Source: an uncultured Porphyromonadaceae bacterium
Lineage (GTDB): Bacteria; Bacteroidota; Bacteroidia; Bacteroidales; Muribaculaceae
DNA length: 44,078 nucleotides
Reading direction: 5' to 3'
Assembly: GCA_947177405.1 (NCBI GenBank)
Contig: CAMWUJ010000019.1
Location: 1 to 44,078 of the forward strand
Shown here: in pieces, positions 1 to 9,743 of the stretch
How the letters are laid out: each line of letters starts with the position of its first letter
How positions within the stretch are numbered: the stretch's first letter is position 1
The notes under the pieces: model-generated
Databases searched by the model: none
What the model saw: the letters and a program-made list of their open reading frames with translations, nothing else
Told to the model about the DNA's origin: nothing
Position numbers and translations under genes: made by a program

Positions 1-78
1 TTTTGATTCTCAGTTGAATCAATAAATGTTAAAATATATTTTGAAGTGTTAATATAAAAAATTATATTGAAAAATAGT

Positions 79-2550
79 TTAATACAATTCCACCACGGTG
101 ATACCAGCACCTCCGAAACGAACATCCTCATCTTCAAATTTAGCGACAGCGCTATTAGCTTTTAATTGCTGCCGGATAAGTGTTTTTAAAATACCATGTC
201 CAGTACCATGAAGAATACGAACTTTTGAGGCAGAGAATTGAATTGCATCGTCAAGGAAATAGGTAACAGCCTGAATGGCTTCATCAGCCCTCATACCTCG
301 CACATCTATCTCATTCTTAAATTTCAACTGTCGTGCTCTGCTTTCGGATGATGTGTTCACTGAAACTGTTTGAGCCTGCGACAATGCAGACGCTTTAGGT
401 TTTGAAGAAATCTTCAATTTATCCAAATTCACAAACGTTCGCAATGATCCAAATGCTACTTCTGCCTTCTTTCCTGAAATCGAGAGGACTTCTCCTGCTA
501 CTCCTCCCCCATCCATTTTCACGAAGTCTCCGATTTCGATCTCTTTTTTTTCTTTAATAACCGGTTTAACAGGCTTCTGAGCATTTTTCTTGCTCTTATG
601 CTTCAATGTTTTAATCGAATCCGGATTTTTTTCAGCATCTACAATCTTTCCCTCCTGAAGGTCTTTTGCAAAATCGGAAAGTTCCTTACGAATCTCTTTA
701 GTCTTTTCTTTTTCTGCCTTTGCTTTTCTAATTTCAAGAATGGTACGCTCCACTTTGGCATTAGCACCTGCTATTATCTCCTTTGCCTCACGCAAGGCAT
801 CATTAATAATACCTTTACGTCTGGCCTTCAAATCTCCTGCAGTTTCCTCATACTTGGAAAGAAGGCTATCAAGCTTAACTTCTTTTTCACGTATATTCTG
901 TCGTTTATTGGCCCAATACCTTCTGTCGCGCGTAATTTCAGATATATATTTATCCAAATTCACATAGTCACTTCCGGCAATATCCTTTGCATCTTGAATC
1001 ACGTTATGCGGGAGTCCGATTTTTTGTGCAATGTCAAGAGCAAAAGAGGAACCCGGGGTTCCGATGGATAGCTCAAAAGTGGGTTGCAGGTGCTGGCGAT
1101 CATAAAGCATCGCACCATTCACAAAACCGGACTCACTTTCGGCAAATTGCTTGAGATTCTGATAATGAGTAGTAACTACACCCCTACACTTTTTCTCTCC
1201 AAGCATCTTCAGTATTGCCTGCGCCATTGCGCCACCGATTTGTGGCTCCGTTCCGGATCCCATCTCATCGGCAAGAAAAAGAGTTCGGGAATCAGCATTC
1301 TGAAGAAAAAACTTCATGTTTCTCAGATGAGACGAATAGGTGCTGAGATCATTTTCAAACGATTGTTCATCCCCGATATCGATAAAGACATTTCGGAAAA
1401 TACCCATGTGGCTGTTATAATAGAGCGTAGGCATCAACCCACACTGCATCATGTATTGAACCACAGCAACCGTTTTGAGACACACCGATTTTCCTCCTGC
1501 ATTAGGTCCCGATATAATCAGGATTCTCCTGTTCTCATCCAGGGTTATGTTAAGAGGCACCACTTCCCTACCCTGTGGATGAAGAGATAGATAGAGGGCA
1601 GGATGAAATGCATGATACCATTCAAGTTCACAACTTTCTGATAGATGAGGCTTCTGAGCATTAACCTCAATAGCGAAGAGAGCTTTAGCTCTGATAAAGT
1701 CAAGCGCCGCCAATTTGAAGCAGCTGTCAATAATATTTTGAGTGAACGGACGAATCCTGTCGGCTATCCCGATAAGAATATTTACAATTTCCCTTCGCTC
1801 ATCCATTTCAAGCTGCCTCATACGATTTCCCGCTTCCACCACCTCGGCCGGCTCTATATATACGGTTTTGCCGGTGGCACTTTCATCGTGAATTATGCCT
1901 TGAATGGAATACTTATTTCCAGAGGCTATAGGAATCACCATCCTTCCATCACGTATTGAAGGAGCAGAATCTCTATCCACGAGCCCTTTTGCTATTGCGG
2001 AGTCCATTACTCTCTTCATTGTTCGCTGCATGGAACCGGCCGCGCTCCTAATAGCCTGGCGAATTTCATAAAGCTCCGGGGAAGCAGTATCTTTTAGCTC
2101 TCCATATTTATTTACCGCATTATTGATTTCCCTAATCACTTCCGGGAAAGCCTCAATGTCGGCAAACTGACTATTCAATTCAGGAAAACGAGATTCACCA
2201 TTTTCCGCATTTACGTGTTTTGCAAAGAAATCCGACACCTCTGCCACAGCCTCTAAAGTAGAAGAAAGACGATAAAGTCTATCAGCAGACATAAAAGATC
2301 CTACAGCCTTTATCTCTGCAAGAAAAGGCACAACATCATGAACAGTGGTATTAAGAAAAGGAAGATTCTCTTTGATAATGGTCATCATCTCATCTACACA
2401 GGCAAGACGCTTCGAGACAACAACAAAATCGGATGAAAATGCCATTTTAGACACTTCATCCTTTCCAAGCCGCGTCTGACATTTCTCAGACACATTCCCT
2501 CTAATTGAATCGAATCCAATTTTAGATTCGAATTCCACAGGATATATCAT
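79..2550 (-). CDS. mutS2: Endonuclease MutS2 (MutS-type ATPase with Smr domain)
   Basis: DNA-structure-binding ATPase of the MutS2 family, linked in other bacteria to suppression of homologous recombination and to rescue of collided ribosomes. The 823-residue length is normal for the family. The MutS core carries a Walker A GPNAGGKS at about 348-355 and a Walker B-like LFLADEMGSG further on. A long charged coiled-coil follows (about 540-700), and a C-terminal Smr nuclease domain is recognised by DVRGM and HGTGHG (about 781-786). The N-terminal mismatch-recognition domain of MutS1 is absent, as expected for MutS2. It lies 67 bases downstream of the universal stress gene with no clear promoter between, so it may be co-transcribed. 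Which of the two roles applies here is not visible. Confidence 0.96.
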   Translation of the reverse strand: MIYPVEFESKIGFDSIRGNVSEKCQTRLGKDEVSKMAFSSDFVVVSKRLACVDEMMTIIKENLPFLNTTVHDVVPFLAEIKAVGSFMSADRLYRLSSTLEAVAEVSDFFAKHVNAENGESRFPELNSQFADIEAFPEVIREINNAVNKYGELKDTASPELYEIRQAIRSAAGSMQRTMKRVMDSAIAKGLVDRDSAPSIRDGRMVIPIASGNKYSIQGIIHDESATGKTVYIEPAEVVEAGNRMRQLEMDERREIVNILIGIADRIRPFTQNIIDSCFKLAALDFIRAKALFAIEVNAQKPHLSESCELEWYHAFHPALYLSLHPQGREVVPLNITLDENRRILIISGPNAGGKSVCLKTVAVVQYMMQCGLMPTLYYNSHMGIFRNVFIDIGDEQSFENDLSTYSSHLRNMKFFLQNADSRTLFLADEMGSGTEPQIGGAMAQAILKMLGEKKCRGVVTTHYQNLKQFAESESGFVNGAMLYDRQHLQPTFELSIGTPGSSFALDIAQKIGLPHNVIQDAKDIAGSDYVNLDKYISEITRDRRYWANKRQNIREKEVKLDSLLSKYEETAGDLKARRKGIINDALREAKEIIAGANAKVERTILEIRKAKAEKEKTKEIRKELSDFAKDLQEGKIVDAEKNPDSIKTLKHKSKKNAQKPVKPVIKEKKEIEIGDFVKMDGGGVAGEVLSISGKKAEVAFGSLRTFVNLDKLKISSKPKASALSQAQTVSVNTSSESRARQLKFKNEIDVRGMRADEAIQAVTYFLDDAIQFSASKVRILHGTGHGILKTLIRQQLKANSAVAKFEDEDVRFGGAGITVVELY

Positions 2551-2617
2551 ATTCTAATCAATTTTTCTATACTATTGAAAAAGTTGAATAATTATTTTAT
2601 TATTACACAATTTTTTA

Positions 2618-3760
2618 TCAAACGGGGAGAGCAAGCATCATCATATCGCGTTCAAATAGGAAACGATGGGCTATAGTGGGATGAAAAATTCTACTAAAGA
2701 TATTGGTTTTCTTATTTGGAACCACAAGAAGTTGAATGTCGTTCTTATTAATAAGAGTATCTATCTCCTCGCGATAATTCTTATTATTCGGCACACTTAC
2801 ACTGAAAGAAGCCGAGGGAAATGTCTCGTTAAAATATGAGCAAAGATCGTTAAGCTTATTTACAGATACAAACTTACGTTTTTCAGCTGTAGGAACAAGA
2901 ATCACCTCACATTCCGGGAAATCAAACATCCTCATCAAAGCATCCACCGCAAGGACATCATGCTGATCTATATTGCAGAAGATCATAAGTCTTTTAATTT
3001 CCTTAACCGGGATATAATTATGATTATCGGGGACAGTGAGAACAGGCACACGACACGAATCAAGCACTTCAGCCGTAACACTTCCAATCAAGTCCTCTTC
3101 CTTTTTATCCACTCCCCTTGTAGCCATCACGACCAGCATGGGAGGTGTCTGGGCACAATAGTTAAGGATCACCTCTTCAGCCACCCCCTCAAGAATATTG
3201 GTAGAGAATTTTACCTTAGAAATCTCCCCTTCTTCCTGAAGCCGTATTATTTTATCTCTAAAAGCAGACATCCTTTTTGCAGAAGCAGCTCTGAGATCCT
3301 TAGTAGCCATTTCCTCCTCAATAACATTCTCCATTGATTGGGAAGGATCCATGCCGGGGTCTCCGAGAGAAGATCCGGAAGGAGAAAAAAGAGGGGCCAC
3401 AAAAGAATGCATCACAACAGGATGAACACTCAGGCGGCGTGCAAGATCGAAACCCATTTTTACAGAAATGAGGCTTGAATCGGAAAAATCGACGGGAATG
3501 AGCAGATTTCCGCTCATACCCGCCATTTTCATTGCAATAGAAGCCGCTGAATAATTATCTCCACTTTCAAGAATCTTAAGAGCAAGCGGAAGATCATCCG
3601 GATAGATCTTAACCCTCTCAGCGACACGAAGAGTAGAACGAGACACAATAAAATCTTCCAATACCACTTTCAGTCCATGATTCTCAAGAATATTCTTAAG
3701 GATTCCGGCACGTTCGGGGGTATGGATCACAAGGGTGATCATATTGTTGGTGTCACTCAT
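2618..3760 (-). CDS. Two-domain universal stress protein (UspA family)
   Basis: Cytoplasmic protein of 380 residues. The first 85 residues are a divergent N-terminal region. A clear Usp domain starts at the strand GNLLIPVDFSDSS (about 84-96) and ends with the family pattern GSVTAEVLDSCRVPVLTVPD. A second, more degenerate Usp-like half follows (about 255-380) and ends in FLFERDMMMLALPV. Tandem Usp proteins act in stress survival and may bind nucleotides. The ATP-binding signature G2xG9GS/T is only partly kept (ATRGVDKKEEDLIGSV in the first half), so nucleotide binding is uncertain. The gene lies between a small HTH gene upstream and mutS2 downstream on the same strand. Confidence 0.85.
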   Translation of the reverse strand: MSDTNNMITLVIHTPERAGILKNILENHGLKVVLEDFIVSRSTLRVAERVKIYPDDLPLALKILESGDNYSAASIAMKMAGMSGNLLIPVDFSDSSLISVKMGFDLARRLSVHPVVMHSFVAPLFSPSGSSLGDPGMDPSQSMENVIEEEMATKDLRAASAKRMSAFRDKIIRLQEEGEISKVKFSTNILEGVAEEVILNYCAQTPPMLVVMATRGVDKKEEDLIGSVTAEVLDSCRVPVLTVPDNHNYIPVKEIKRLMIFCNIDQHDVLAVDALMRMFDFPECEVILVPTAEKRKFVSVNKLNDLCSYFNETFPSASFSVSVPNNKNYREEIDTLINKNDIQLLVVPNKKTNIFSRIFHPTIAHRFLFERDMMMLALPV

Positions 3761-3799
3761 AATAAACTCTAAGCGGATAAATTAAACAGAGACAATAAA

Positions 3800-4066
3800 T
3801 TACTTCTGCTCAGCAGCGTTTTGCTCTTCAAGAATCTTAACGGCCATGTCGTAGATGGTAGTGTCGTCGAGAACTACGATTCCGCCGTCAGGTCCGGGCT
3901 GAATATGGAGACCTGCATTTTTCCCATACTGATAGTTTGCGCCACCGAAATAATTACGAACTGTCTGCACGGTGACGTTAAGTTCATCTGCGATACGATG
4001 AGTCGAGCCATCAGGCAAACTGTCTTTAAGTCTGCGGAGCTCGTTGAATGTTATCGTCTTGCTCAT
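3800..4066 (-). CDS. Small helix-turn-helix DNA-binding protein
   Basis: Protein of 88 residues. A helix-turn-helix is visible at about 21-42 (THRIADELNVTVQTVRNYFGG), in which the second helix resembles a recognition helix. The remainder is a short strand-rich piece and a C-terminal acidic helix. No ligand-binding or oligomerisation domain is recognisable. It precedes the universal stress gene by 39 bases on the same strand and may be the first gene of that transcript, which would fit a local regulator. That role is inference from the motif and position. I do not recognise a named family. Confidence 0.7.
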   Translation of the reverse strand: MSKTITFNELRRLKDSLPDGSTHRIADELNVTVQTVRNYFGGANYQYGKNAGLHIQPGPDGGIVVLDDTTIYDMAVKILEEQNAAEQK

Positions 4067-4230
4067 GGTTTCAATATTTTTAGGGTTAATTACTCAATTA
4101 TTTTCCTTTATTACCGACATTAAAGTCGATTTCCCCTAATCGTGTCCATTTCCATTTGCTAAGTTAACAAATCTTTTTATATATACAAAGTTTTTCGGGA
4201 GATAAATAAAGGTGTTGTGCAACATATTTT

Positions 4231-5034
4231 TCAAATCACTTCGAAATCAGAGGATTTGACCCAACCCGTATAATCTGAATTGAGAAAAACCTTATACCAT
4301 CTACCACTACCCTCCCCATCCGGTTCAGAAGCAGACACATTCATCACAGTACCTCTTGTCAACGGGTAAGCTATGGTTTTTGCCGACTGGTATGGCTCGG
4401 AATGAAGTAGCACCTTATGTCCGGTTATCACTCCTCTTTCCAAATTATTTCTTGAAGAAACAGAAATAAAGGAAAATAAGAGAGTTATCAAAGATATACC
4501 CAAAGCGATAAAACCTCCAAAGAATCCTATTTTACGAATAAGCACATTAGATACGAAAATATAAAGAGCAGCACAACCACATGTGATGATAAACATAATC
4601 CCTGACCATAATGCCCATGTATCAGGAAGATTGGAAAATGCAATGAAATCTCTCAATGCACCGAAAAAAGATCTTTCCTGAGGCAGAACGCTTAATTTCT
4701 TTCCTTTGGTTTCCGCTTTATTATTATCCTCAACTTTTGAAGACAGATAGGCGATATTATTTTTCACCTGATTAGCTGAGGGATCAAGGAGTAAAGCTCG
4801 CTGATAAGCCACCATCGCATTACCGTAATCACCGGCCTTTAGATAAGCATTCCCGAGATTATAGAGCAACGGCATTGAGACGCCCCGTTTTTTTGCAATT
4901 GAATCATAAATAGCCGCACTCTCATTATAATTGCCATTCTCGTATGCTGCAGCTGCTCTATCAAGTTCGGAAGCAAAAACCGACGAGAATGAAGCCAGCA
5001 GCAAAACTATCCATACGAACAATCTAACTTTCAT
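4231..5034 (-). CDS. batE: BatE: TPR protein with C-terminal SH3-like domain
   Basis: Last gene of the bat aerotolerance operon. A longer reading frame begins 13 codons upstream, but the ATG at 5034 is preferred: AAGGAGGT lies 7-8 bases before it and it follows the batD stop codon by one base. The 267-residue protein has a signal peptide, TPR units at about 20-105 (AAYENGNYNESAAIYDSIA, NLGNAYLKAGDYGNAMVAY), two membrane segments near 150-200, and a bacterial SH3-like domain at the C terminus ending in TGWVKSSDF. BatE is thought to act in the periplasm or inner membrane with the Bat VWA proteins. The biochemical role of the family is not established. Confidence 0.88.
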   Translation of the reverse strand: MKVRLFVWIVLLLASFSSVFASELDRAAAAYENGNYNESAAIYDSIAKKRGVSMPLLYNLGNAYLKAGDYGNAMVAYQRALLLDPSANQVKNNIAYLSSKVEDNNKAETKGKKLSVLPQERSFFGALRDFIAFSNLPDTWALWSGIMFIITCGCAALYIFVSNVLIRKIGFFGGFIALGISLITLLFSFISVSSRNNLERGVITGHKVLLHSEPYQSAKTIAYPLTRGTVMNVSASEPDGEGSGRWYKVFLNSDYTGWVKSSDFEVI

Positions 5035-5035
5035 C

Positions 5036-6880
5036 TTATTTACCTCCTTTCTTAAAAGCATTTTCCACATCATTGATTTCCTTCACAGCATCCTGATAAG
5101 CCTTCTCCATTCCGGATTGGCCTCCTGCAGGTGAATACTTTGCAAATTCACAAGTATCAAGAAGAGAAATAAACCCGTCAATCACCGGTGTCTCCACATT
5201 CTTCTCCTCAAGCACTGATTTTATGTTTTCACGCATAAGTTCTGATCCCGGCATTTTAAGTTTATCACCCATATATCCCCACAAAGCCACAAGCAATTCA
5301 TGATAGAAGCCTTCGGAGTCGTTTTTTCGCATACATGCCGCAGCCTTCTTCAAACGTCGTTTAGCCAGCTTATCGGCCCTTCGGCTGTTAAATGAAGCCA
5401 TATCAGCATGAGTCTTAATATATCTCTTATTGAGTGCTACAGATATTACAAGAACCATGAAAGGAATTATAAAGAAGAGCCAGAAGGGGAAGCGTGTCAC
5501 CATCGGGACTGCCTCGCTCTTCAAGTCCTTAGGATTCACGGCCATAAGTTTAGAATCCAGATGTCTGGGACGATTAGCCTGGGATTTTGATGAAGCCTGA
5601 CCTTTCCCGACAGTAACATCATAACCTTTGGCAACTGCAGTTTCATATTGTCCCGTCTCCGGATTGAAATAAACAAGTTTTACCGGAGGGATCTTAAACA
5701 CACCCTCTTCGAGTGGCATGAAGGAATAATCAAAGGTAACCTTTCCGGACACATTTCCTCCATTAACATTAGCCTGCACGTCTGTTGTAGGTGTATAAAC
5801 CTCCAACTCCGAAGGGAACACGGCGTTGAGATCGGGTAGCTGGATATATTTTAAGTTTCCCGACCCCGAAACAGTATATACAATCGATGCCGCGGTGTTA
5901 GTCTTGAATACAGACGACTTAAGTTCCGAAGATATGGAGAAACGACCCACACCACCGGAAAAATCAGCCGGTTTAGGAGAAGGGAGAGGCTTTACATTCA
6001 CAACAAGGTCGTTGGGAGTGACATTGAGTTGTAAAGGTGTGGCATAAGACATATTACCCCAGAACGGATCATGATAATATTCTCTCTGATCAACAGATAC
6101 CGTATAAGTGTTTCCCGTTACTTTTAACTGACCCGTCATCTGAGGGAAGATTACATATCGTGCTATCACTGCAGTGCCATAAGTCTTGCCATTAAAAGTC
6201 TCTACGCTCAACGAATGGGAAACATCTTTGGATTCCTCAACAACAAAACCATCAAATTTTGGAGAATCCGTGGCTCCAATAAATTTTATCGCGTCGTAGG
6301 TAGAATACAGTTTTACGGTATAAACGAGTGCCTGCTGTTCGTAAACATTGGTTTGCGTCACACTTGCACGAAGGAAAAGGTTGCTGTCTCCCTTTCCAAT
6401 AAATTTCGGTTGACCTGATGAATTAGTCTGACTTGAACCGGATGAATTGTCGGAAGACGAATCATCATCATAGCCGGATGAAGATGAATTTGAAGATCCC
6501 TTACCAATGGTATAAGATACAGTATTACTTTTATCTCCACCGATAGAGATGGGGCCGAAAGTGAATTTTCCCTCTTCCGTAGCCTTCAATGTCAGGACAT
6601 AACGGCTGCTGGAAGTTTGGGTAACCTGTCCATTTATACTTGAAAAGCTTGAGGACTGGGATACACGATCAAAATACATCACTTTCGCACCTGGAGCAGA
6701 AGATGGTGTGGACGGTTCCTCTCCAATATTGGAAACGTCAATATTGATATAGAAAAGGTCACCAACGCCGATATTTTTCTGACCACGACCCACATCGACA
6801 CTCAAACGAATATTTCCCGCAGACATTGCAAGAGCAGAAAATATCAATAATACAAATATCGCCCTTATTCTTCCAGTCAT
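5036..6880 (-). CDS. batD: BatD, oxygen-tolerance protein
   Basis: Membrane protein of 614 residues in the BatD family. It has a signal peptide (about 1-21), a large periplasmic beta-rich region, one transmembrane segment at 464-483 and a helical cytoplasmic tail with Lys/Arg-rich sequence. A serine/aspartate-rich stretch at 127-157 is low complexity and probably a flexible linker. A DPFWG motif at 271-275 is shared with the short paralogue encoded just upstream. It follows that paralogue by 76 bases and precedes batE by one base, so translation of batD and batE is probably coupled. BatD is thought to be part of the envelope complex of BatA/BatB; its exact function is unknown. Confidence 0.92.
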   Translation of the reverse strand: MTGRIRAIFVLLIFSALAMSAGNIRLSVDVGRGQKNIGVGDLFYINIDVSNIGEEPSTPSSAPGAKVMYFDRVSQSSSFSSINGQVTQTSSSRYVLTLKATEEGKFTFGPISIGGDKSNTVSYTIGKGSSNSSSSGYDDDSSSDNSSGSSQTNSSGQPKFIGKGDSNLFLRASVTQTNVYEQQALVYTVKLYSTYDAIKFIGATDSPKFDGFVVEESKDVSHSLSVETFNGKTYGTAVIARYVIFPQMTGQLKVTGNTYTVSVDQREYYHDPFWGNMSYATPLQLNVTPNDLVVNVKPLPSPKPADFSGGVGRFSISSELKSSVFKTNTAASIVYTVSGSGNLKYIQLPDLNAVFPSELEVYTPTTDVQANVNGGNVSGKVTFDYSFMPLEEGVFKIPPVKLVYFNPETGQYETAVAKGYDVTVGKGQASSKSQANRPRHLDSKLMAVNPKDLKSEAVPMVTRFPFWLFFIIPFMVLVISVALNKRYIKTHADMASFNSRRADKLAKRRLKKAAACMRKNDSEGFYHELLVALWGYMGDKLKMPGSELMRENIKSVLEEKNVETPVIDGFISLLDTCEFAKYSPAGGQSGMEKAYQDAVKEINDVENAFKKGGK

Positions 6881-6956
6881 CTTATTATCTTTTACAACCG
6901 AAGTTTTACAATTTACTACTCATCGCTTCTAATCGAACCAATGAAAAACCACTTGT

Positions 6957-7886
6957 TCAGATTTCCACAGGCTCGAACTTAGATGTTATCGACATCACAT
7001 TCACCTTAGTAGGATTAGACACTACTTTTTCTATCTTTCCTGACTCAGGATTAAAGAATGAAAAGGTTACTTCTCCTATCTCAGCATCCATTTCAAGGGG
7101 GACAAACTCGCAGTTCAAAATCAGTTCGCTAATCACATCCTTGCCATCAAAATAGAGTTTTCTTTTTTCCGACATCGATTTTAGTCTGACCGTACCTCCT
7201 TCAAAAGCCTCACGATATTCAGGTAAAATCTTTTCATCCAGAATACCCTTTCCCTTTACCCTAATCACAGCAGTTGCCGGACTTTCAAGAATTATGTCTC
7301 CGGGAGGAATTGAGGTAACGATAGAATATTTACCTATCGCTCCTGAAAAATTCTCGCCTTCATTGGCTTTCGGTCTCGCTTTTACATTAATACCAAACTC
7401 ATCAACCGGCACAGTTATATTTTCCCTCTTGTATCCACGCCTGCGTCCCCAAAAAGGATCTTCATAAATCACCGGTTGATTTACTCCAACTTCAAATTCA
7501 TCTCCCGAAAAATTATAATTTGCCTTCTCAGAAAAAGAAACAACATATTTCTCTAAAGGATACACCACATATTCCGTCCCATCTACCAAAACCCGGCGAC
7601 CACGAGAATCGGAGTCCAGACGAGAAAGAAACTCATGAGGTTTATTTTCCAAAGAAAGAGAAGTTGATCGATCTGCATAAGCAATATCCGAGTCTTTTGA
7701 ATAAAGGTTAAACGAGACTAACACCGCTTGACCGGCATAGGGTTTCAAGTCACTAATCTCTGCCTTAATAAATAAATGACGAGACTCCTCCTTCTTTTTC
7801 CCCATTCCAGGTATTGAAAGGATAGAAATAAGAAAAAGGATACATATTCTCAAGGGAAATTTAAGATAGTATTGCTGCTTTACCAT
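6957..7886 (-). CDS. Short BatD-like paralogue lacking the membrane anchor
   Basis: Protein of 309 residues with an N-terminal hydrophobic signal (11-28) and a beta-rich secreted region. It resembles the middle of BatD: EDPFWG at 142-147 aligns with HDPFWG in BatD, followed in both by a strand ending V-N-V-K-x-x-P, then FSG(A/G)(I/V)G(K/R)(Y/F)SI, and later FNPE(S/T)G. It stops before the transmembrane segment and cytoplasmic tail of BatD. It overlaps the batC stop region by 7 bases, so the two are probably translated together. It most likely arose by duplication and split of a BatD domain, and may bind the same partner as a soluble periplasmic subunit. That role is inference. Confidence 0.8.
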   Translation of the reverse strand: MVKQQYYLKFPLRICILFLISILSIPGMGKKKEESRHLFIKAEISDLKPYAGQAVLVSFNLYSKDSDIAYADRSTSLSLENKPHEFLSRLDSDSRGRRVLVDGTEYVVYPLEKYVVSFSEKANYNFSGDEFEVGVNQPVIYEDPFWGRRRGYKRENITVPVDEFGINVKARPKANEGENFSGAIGKYSIVTSIPPGDIILESPATAVIRVKGKGILDEKILPEYREAFEGGTVRLKSMSEKRKLYFDGKDVISELILNCEFVPLEMDAEIGEVTFSFFNPESGKIEKVVSNPTKVNVMSITSKFEPVEI

Positions 7887-8677
7887 TTTTTTATTCTACG
7901 GCCTCCTGCCGCAGATTTATCACCCTGATTGGCACGATTCACACGAGCACGCGTCTGACTTTCTTTATTATCAATGGCCTGTAGAATCTGACTTGCCGTC
8001 TGGTTATTGATATTTCCCTTATCTTCGTTCTGTTCCTTATTCTGGTTCTTGTTTTGATCCTGATCCTGATCCTTGTTTTGGTTTTGATCCTGATTCTGAT
8101 CTTGATTTTGATCCTTATTCTGGTTCTTATCCTGATCCTTGTTCTGGTTCTTATCCTGATCCTTGTTCTGGTTCTTATCCTGATCCTTATTCTGCTGCTT
8201 CAATTGAGCAATCCTAAGATTCTTACGAGCATTATTATCGTTAGGATCTATACGAAGAGCTTCTTTATAATAATTTATTGCAGAAGCATAATCTTCACGG
8301 TTGAAAGAAAGATTTCCAAGATTATAGCAAGCTTTGGAAGCCAATCCAGGTTTTTCCTTCTTCATGGATGCAACTTCTGCAAGATTCTTTGATGCATTAT
8401 CAAGAATTTGCACATTACGAGCCATTGTATCCTTGGGATTTACAACCTGACGGATTTCAGCCAATCCCAAATTATATTTCGCCACAGCAGATGACGGATT
8501 AGCTTTCAAGGCCAACTGATATTTTGAGGCCGCCTCCTTAAAATTACGGTTTACATACATCTTGTTGCCTTCAGAAATAAGTTTCCTCTCTTCCCTATTA
8601 GACTGCGCGAAAGCGGAGAAAGAGAAAATCAAAGACATCAGCAATAGAACCGACTTTATACAAATCGAATGTTTCAT
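7880..8677 (-). CDS. batC: BatC: TPR protein with a Gln/Asn/Asp/Lys repeat tail
   Basis: Periplasmic protein of 265 residues in the bat operon. It has a signal peptide ending near AFAQS, TPR units at about 28-165 (EAASKYQLALKANPSSAVAK and YASAINYYKEALRIDPNDNN), then a low-complexity tail of NKDQDKNQ octapeptides and NQDQ variants, and a basic C terminus (GGRRIKKW). The start overlaps the batB stop in ATGA, suggesting coupling. TPRs imply protein-protein contacts with BatA, BatB or BatD. The tail is encoded by a 24-base tandem repeat and probably varies in length between strains. Confidence 0.9.
   Translation of the reverse strand: MKHSICIKSVLLLMSLIFSFSAFAQSNREERKLISEGNKMYVNRNFKEAASKYQLALKANPSSAVAKYNLGLAEIRQVVNPKDTMARNVQILDNASKNLAEVASMKKEKPGLASKACYNLGNLSFNREDYASAINYYKEALRIDPNDNNARKNLRIAQLKQQNKDQDKNQNKDQDKNQNKDQDKNQNKDQNQDQNQDQNQNKDQDQDQNKNQNKEQNEDKGNINNQTASQILQAIDNKESQTRARVNRANQGDKSAAGGRRIKKW
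8124..8195. repeat. Three 24-base tandem repeats inside batC
   Basis: Two identical and one nearly identical 24-base units, in frame, encode three copies of the octapeptide NKDQDKNQ on the minus strand. A more degenerate continuation (NQDQ, NKDQDQDQ) extends to about 8034. Because each unit is a multiple of three, gain or loss of units would keep the reading frame. Confidence 0.9.
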
Positions 8678-9717
8678 TTCGCCTCCTTTTTAAAGAATGT
8701 AAACTTATCAAGCCAACCGATTTTGCGGTCGAGCACAAGAATATCAAGAATTATAAAAGCGAGCGCCAGCCAGCCGAAAATAGGGAAAAGCTCATCATGA
8801 AGGGCATAAGTGCTTGATTCAAACTTCGCCTTTTTAAGAGTCTCCAACTGTTTGTCGAGTTCGTTGAGAGCATCTTTATTAGCGGCATTCACATATATAC
8901 CTTTTCCGGCTTTGGCGATATCAGCAGCAAGCTCCTCATTAAGAGCGGTGGCCACAGGATCACCTGTTTCAGGGTCAATCATAAATGATCCGTTAAACGG
9001 AATATTCACCGGAAGCGGTGAACCGACACCTATAACATCCACTTGCACACCATTCTTGGCGGCATTCTTGGCAGCTTCCATTACTCCTTCACGATCATCA
9101 AGCTCCTCGGCATCAGTGATAAGAATAAGGGCTTTCCCTATCTTCTTATTGTCGCTGAACGAAGATGTCGCCATATCAATTGCAGCGGATATGTTGGTTC
9201 CCTGCTCAGCAATTTGGTTCGGATCAATAGAATTCAGAAACATCTTAGCCGAGACATAATCATTAGTTACAGGGATAAGAGTATAAGCGGATCCGGCATA
9301 GACAATAAGACCCACGCGGTCGTTATCAAAACGATTGATAAGCTTTTCAAGCATAAGCTTAGCAGTCCTCATCCTGTCAGGTCCATTATTTTCTCCGGTA
9401 GCGGAAGCCAACATGGAATTACTGGCATCCATAGCAATAACCACCTCGATACCCTCCTTTTCTGTTTTCTGGTCTTTTATACCACCCCACGGACGGGCGA
9501 AAGCGAGTATCACAAGAGCCAATGCAAACATCTCAAGCGTGAGCTTCACAGGTGGTTTATATGGAGAGACATCCGGCATCAGGGATGCAATGGAGCTTTT
9601 CTTCCCGAATTTCTTAAGATTTCTCCTACGTACATATCTCGCCCAGCTGTAAAGCACCACAAACACCGGAACCAACAGCAGCAATAAAAGATATTGAGGA
9701 TAAGCGAAACTAAACAT
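8674..9717 (-). CDS. batB: BatB: membrane-anchored VWA-domain protein
   Basis: Inner-membrane protein of 347 residues. The reading frame opens at a TTG 18 bases upstream, but the ATG at 9717 gives the usual Bat N terminus starting MFSFAYPQYL and is preferred. Two N-terminal membrane segments (about 8-26 and 58-76) precede a von Willebrand A domain with a MIDAS DxSxS at 97-101 (DASNS), plus the later TDAEE metal-site strand. A third membrane segment lies near the C terminus. VWA domains bind partners through a metal ion. BatB is thought to pair with BatA in the Bat complex that is activated by the MoxR ATPase; this comes from family knowledge. Confidence 0.93.
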   Translation of the reverse strand: MFSFAYPQYLLLLLLVPVFVVLYSWARYVRRRNLKKFGKKSSIASLMPDVSPYKPPVKLTLEMFALALVILAFARPWGGIKDQKTEKEGIEVVIAMDASNSMLASATGENNGPDRMRTAKLMLEKLINRFDNDRVGLIVYAGSAYTLIPVTNDYVSAKMFLNSIDPNQIAEQGTNISAAIDMATSSFSDNKKIGKALILITDAEELDDREGVMEAAKNAAKNGVQVDVIGVGSPLPVNIPFNGSFMIDPETGDPVATALNEELAADIAKAGKGIYVNAANKDALNELDKQLETLKKAKFESSTYALHDELFPIFGWLALAFIILDILVLDRKIGWLDKFTFFKKEAK

Positions 9718-9743
9718 ATTAAAGACAATATTCAAAAACTATA

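Noticed and set aside
3..22. Seven-bp hairpin downstream of mutS2
   Set aside because: AT-rich, without a T-tract on the minus strand; too weak to call a terminator.
8054..8392. Plus-strand reading frame rich in Leu/Ile/Val
   Set aside because: It is the antisense of the Gln/Asn/Asp/Lys repeat of batC; the bias comes from the repeat.
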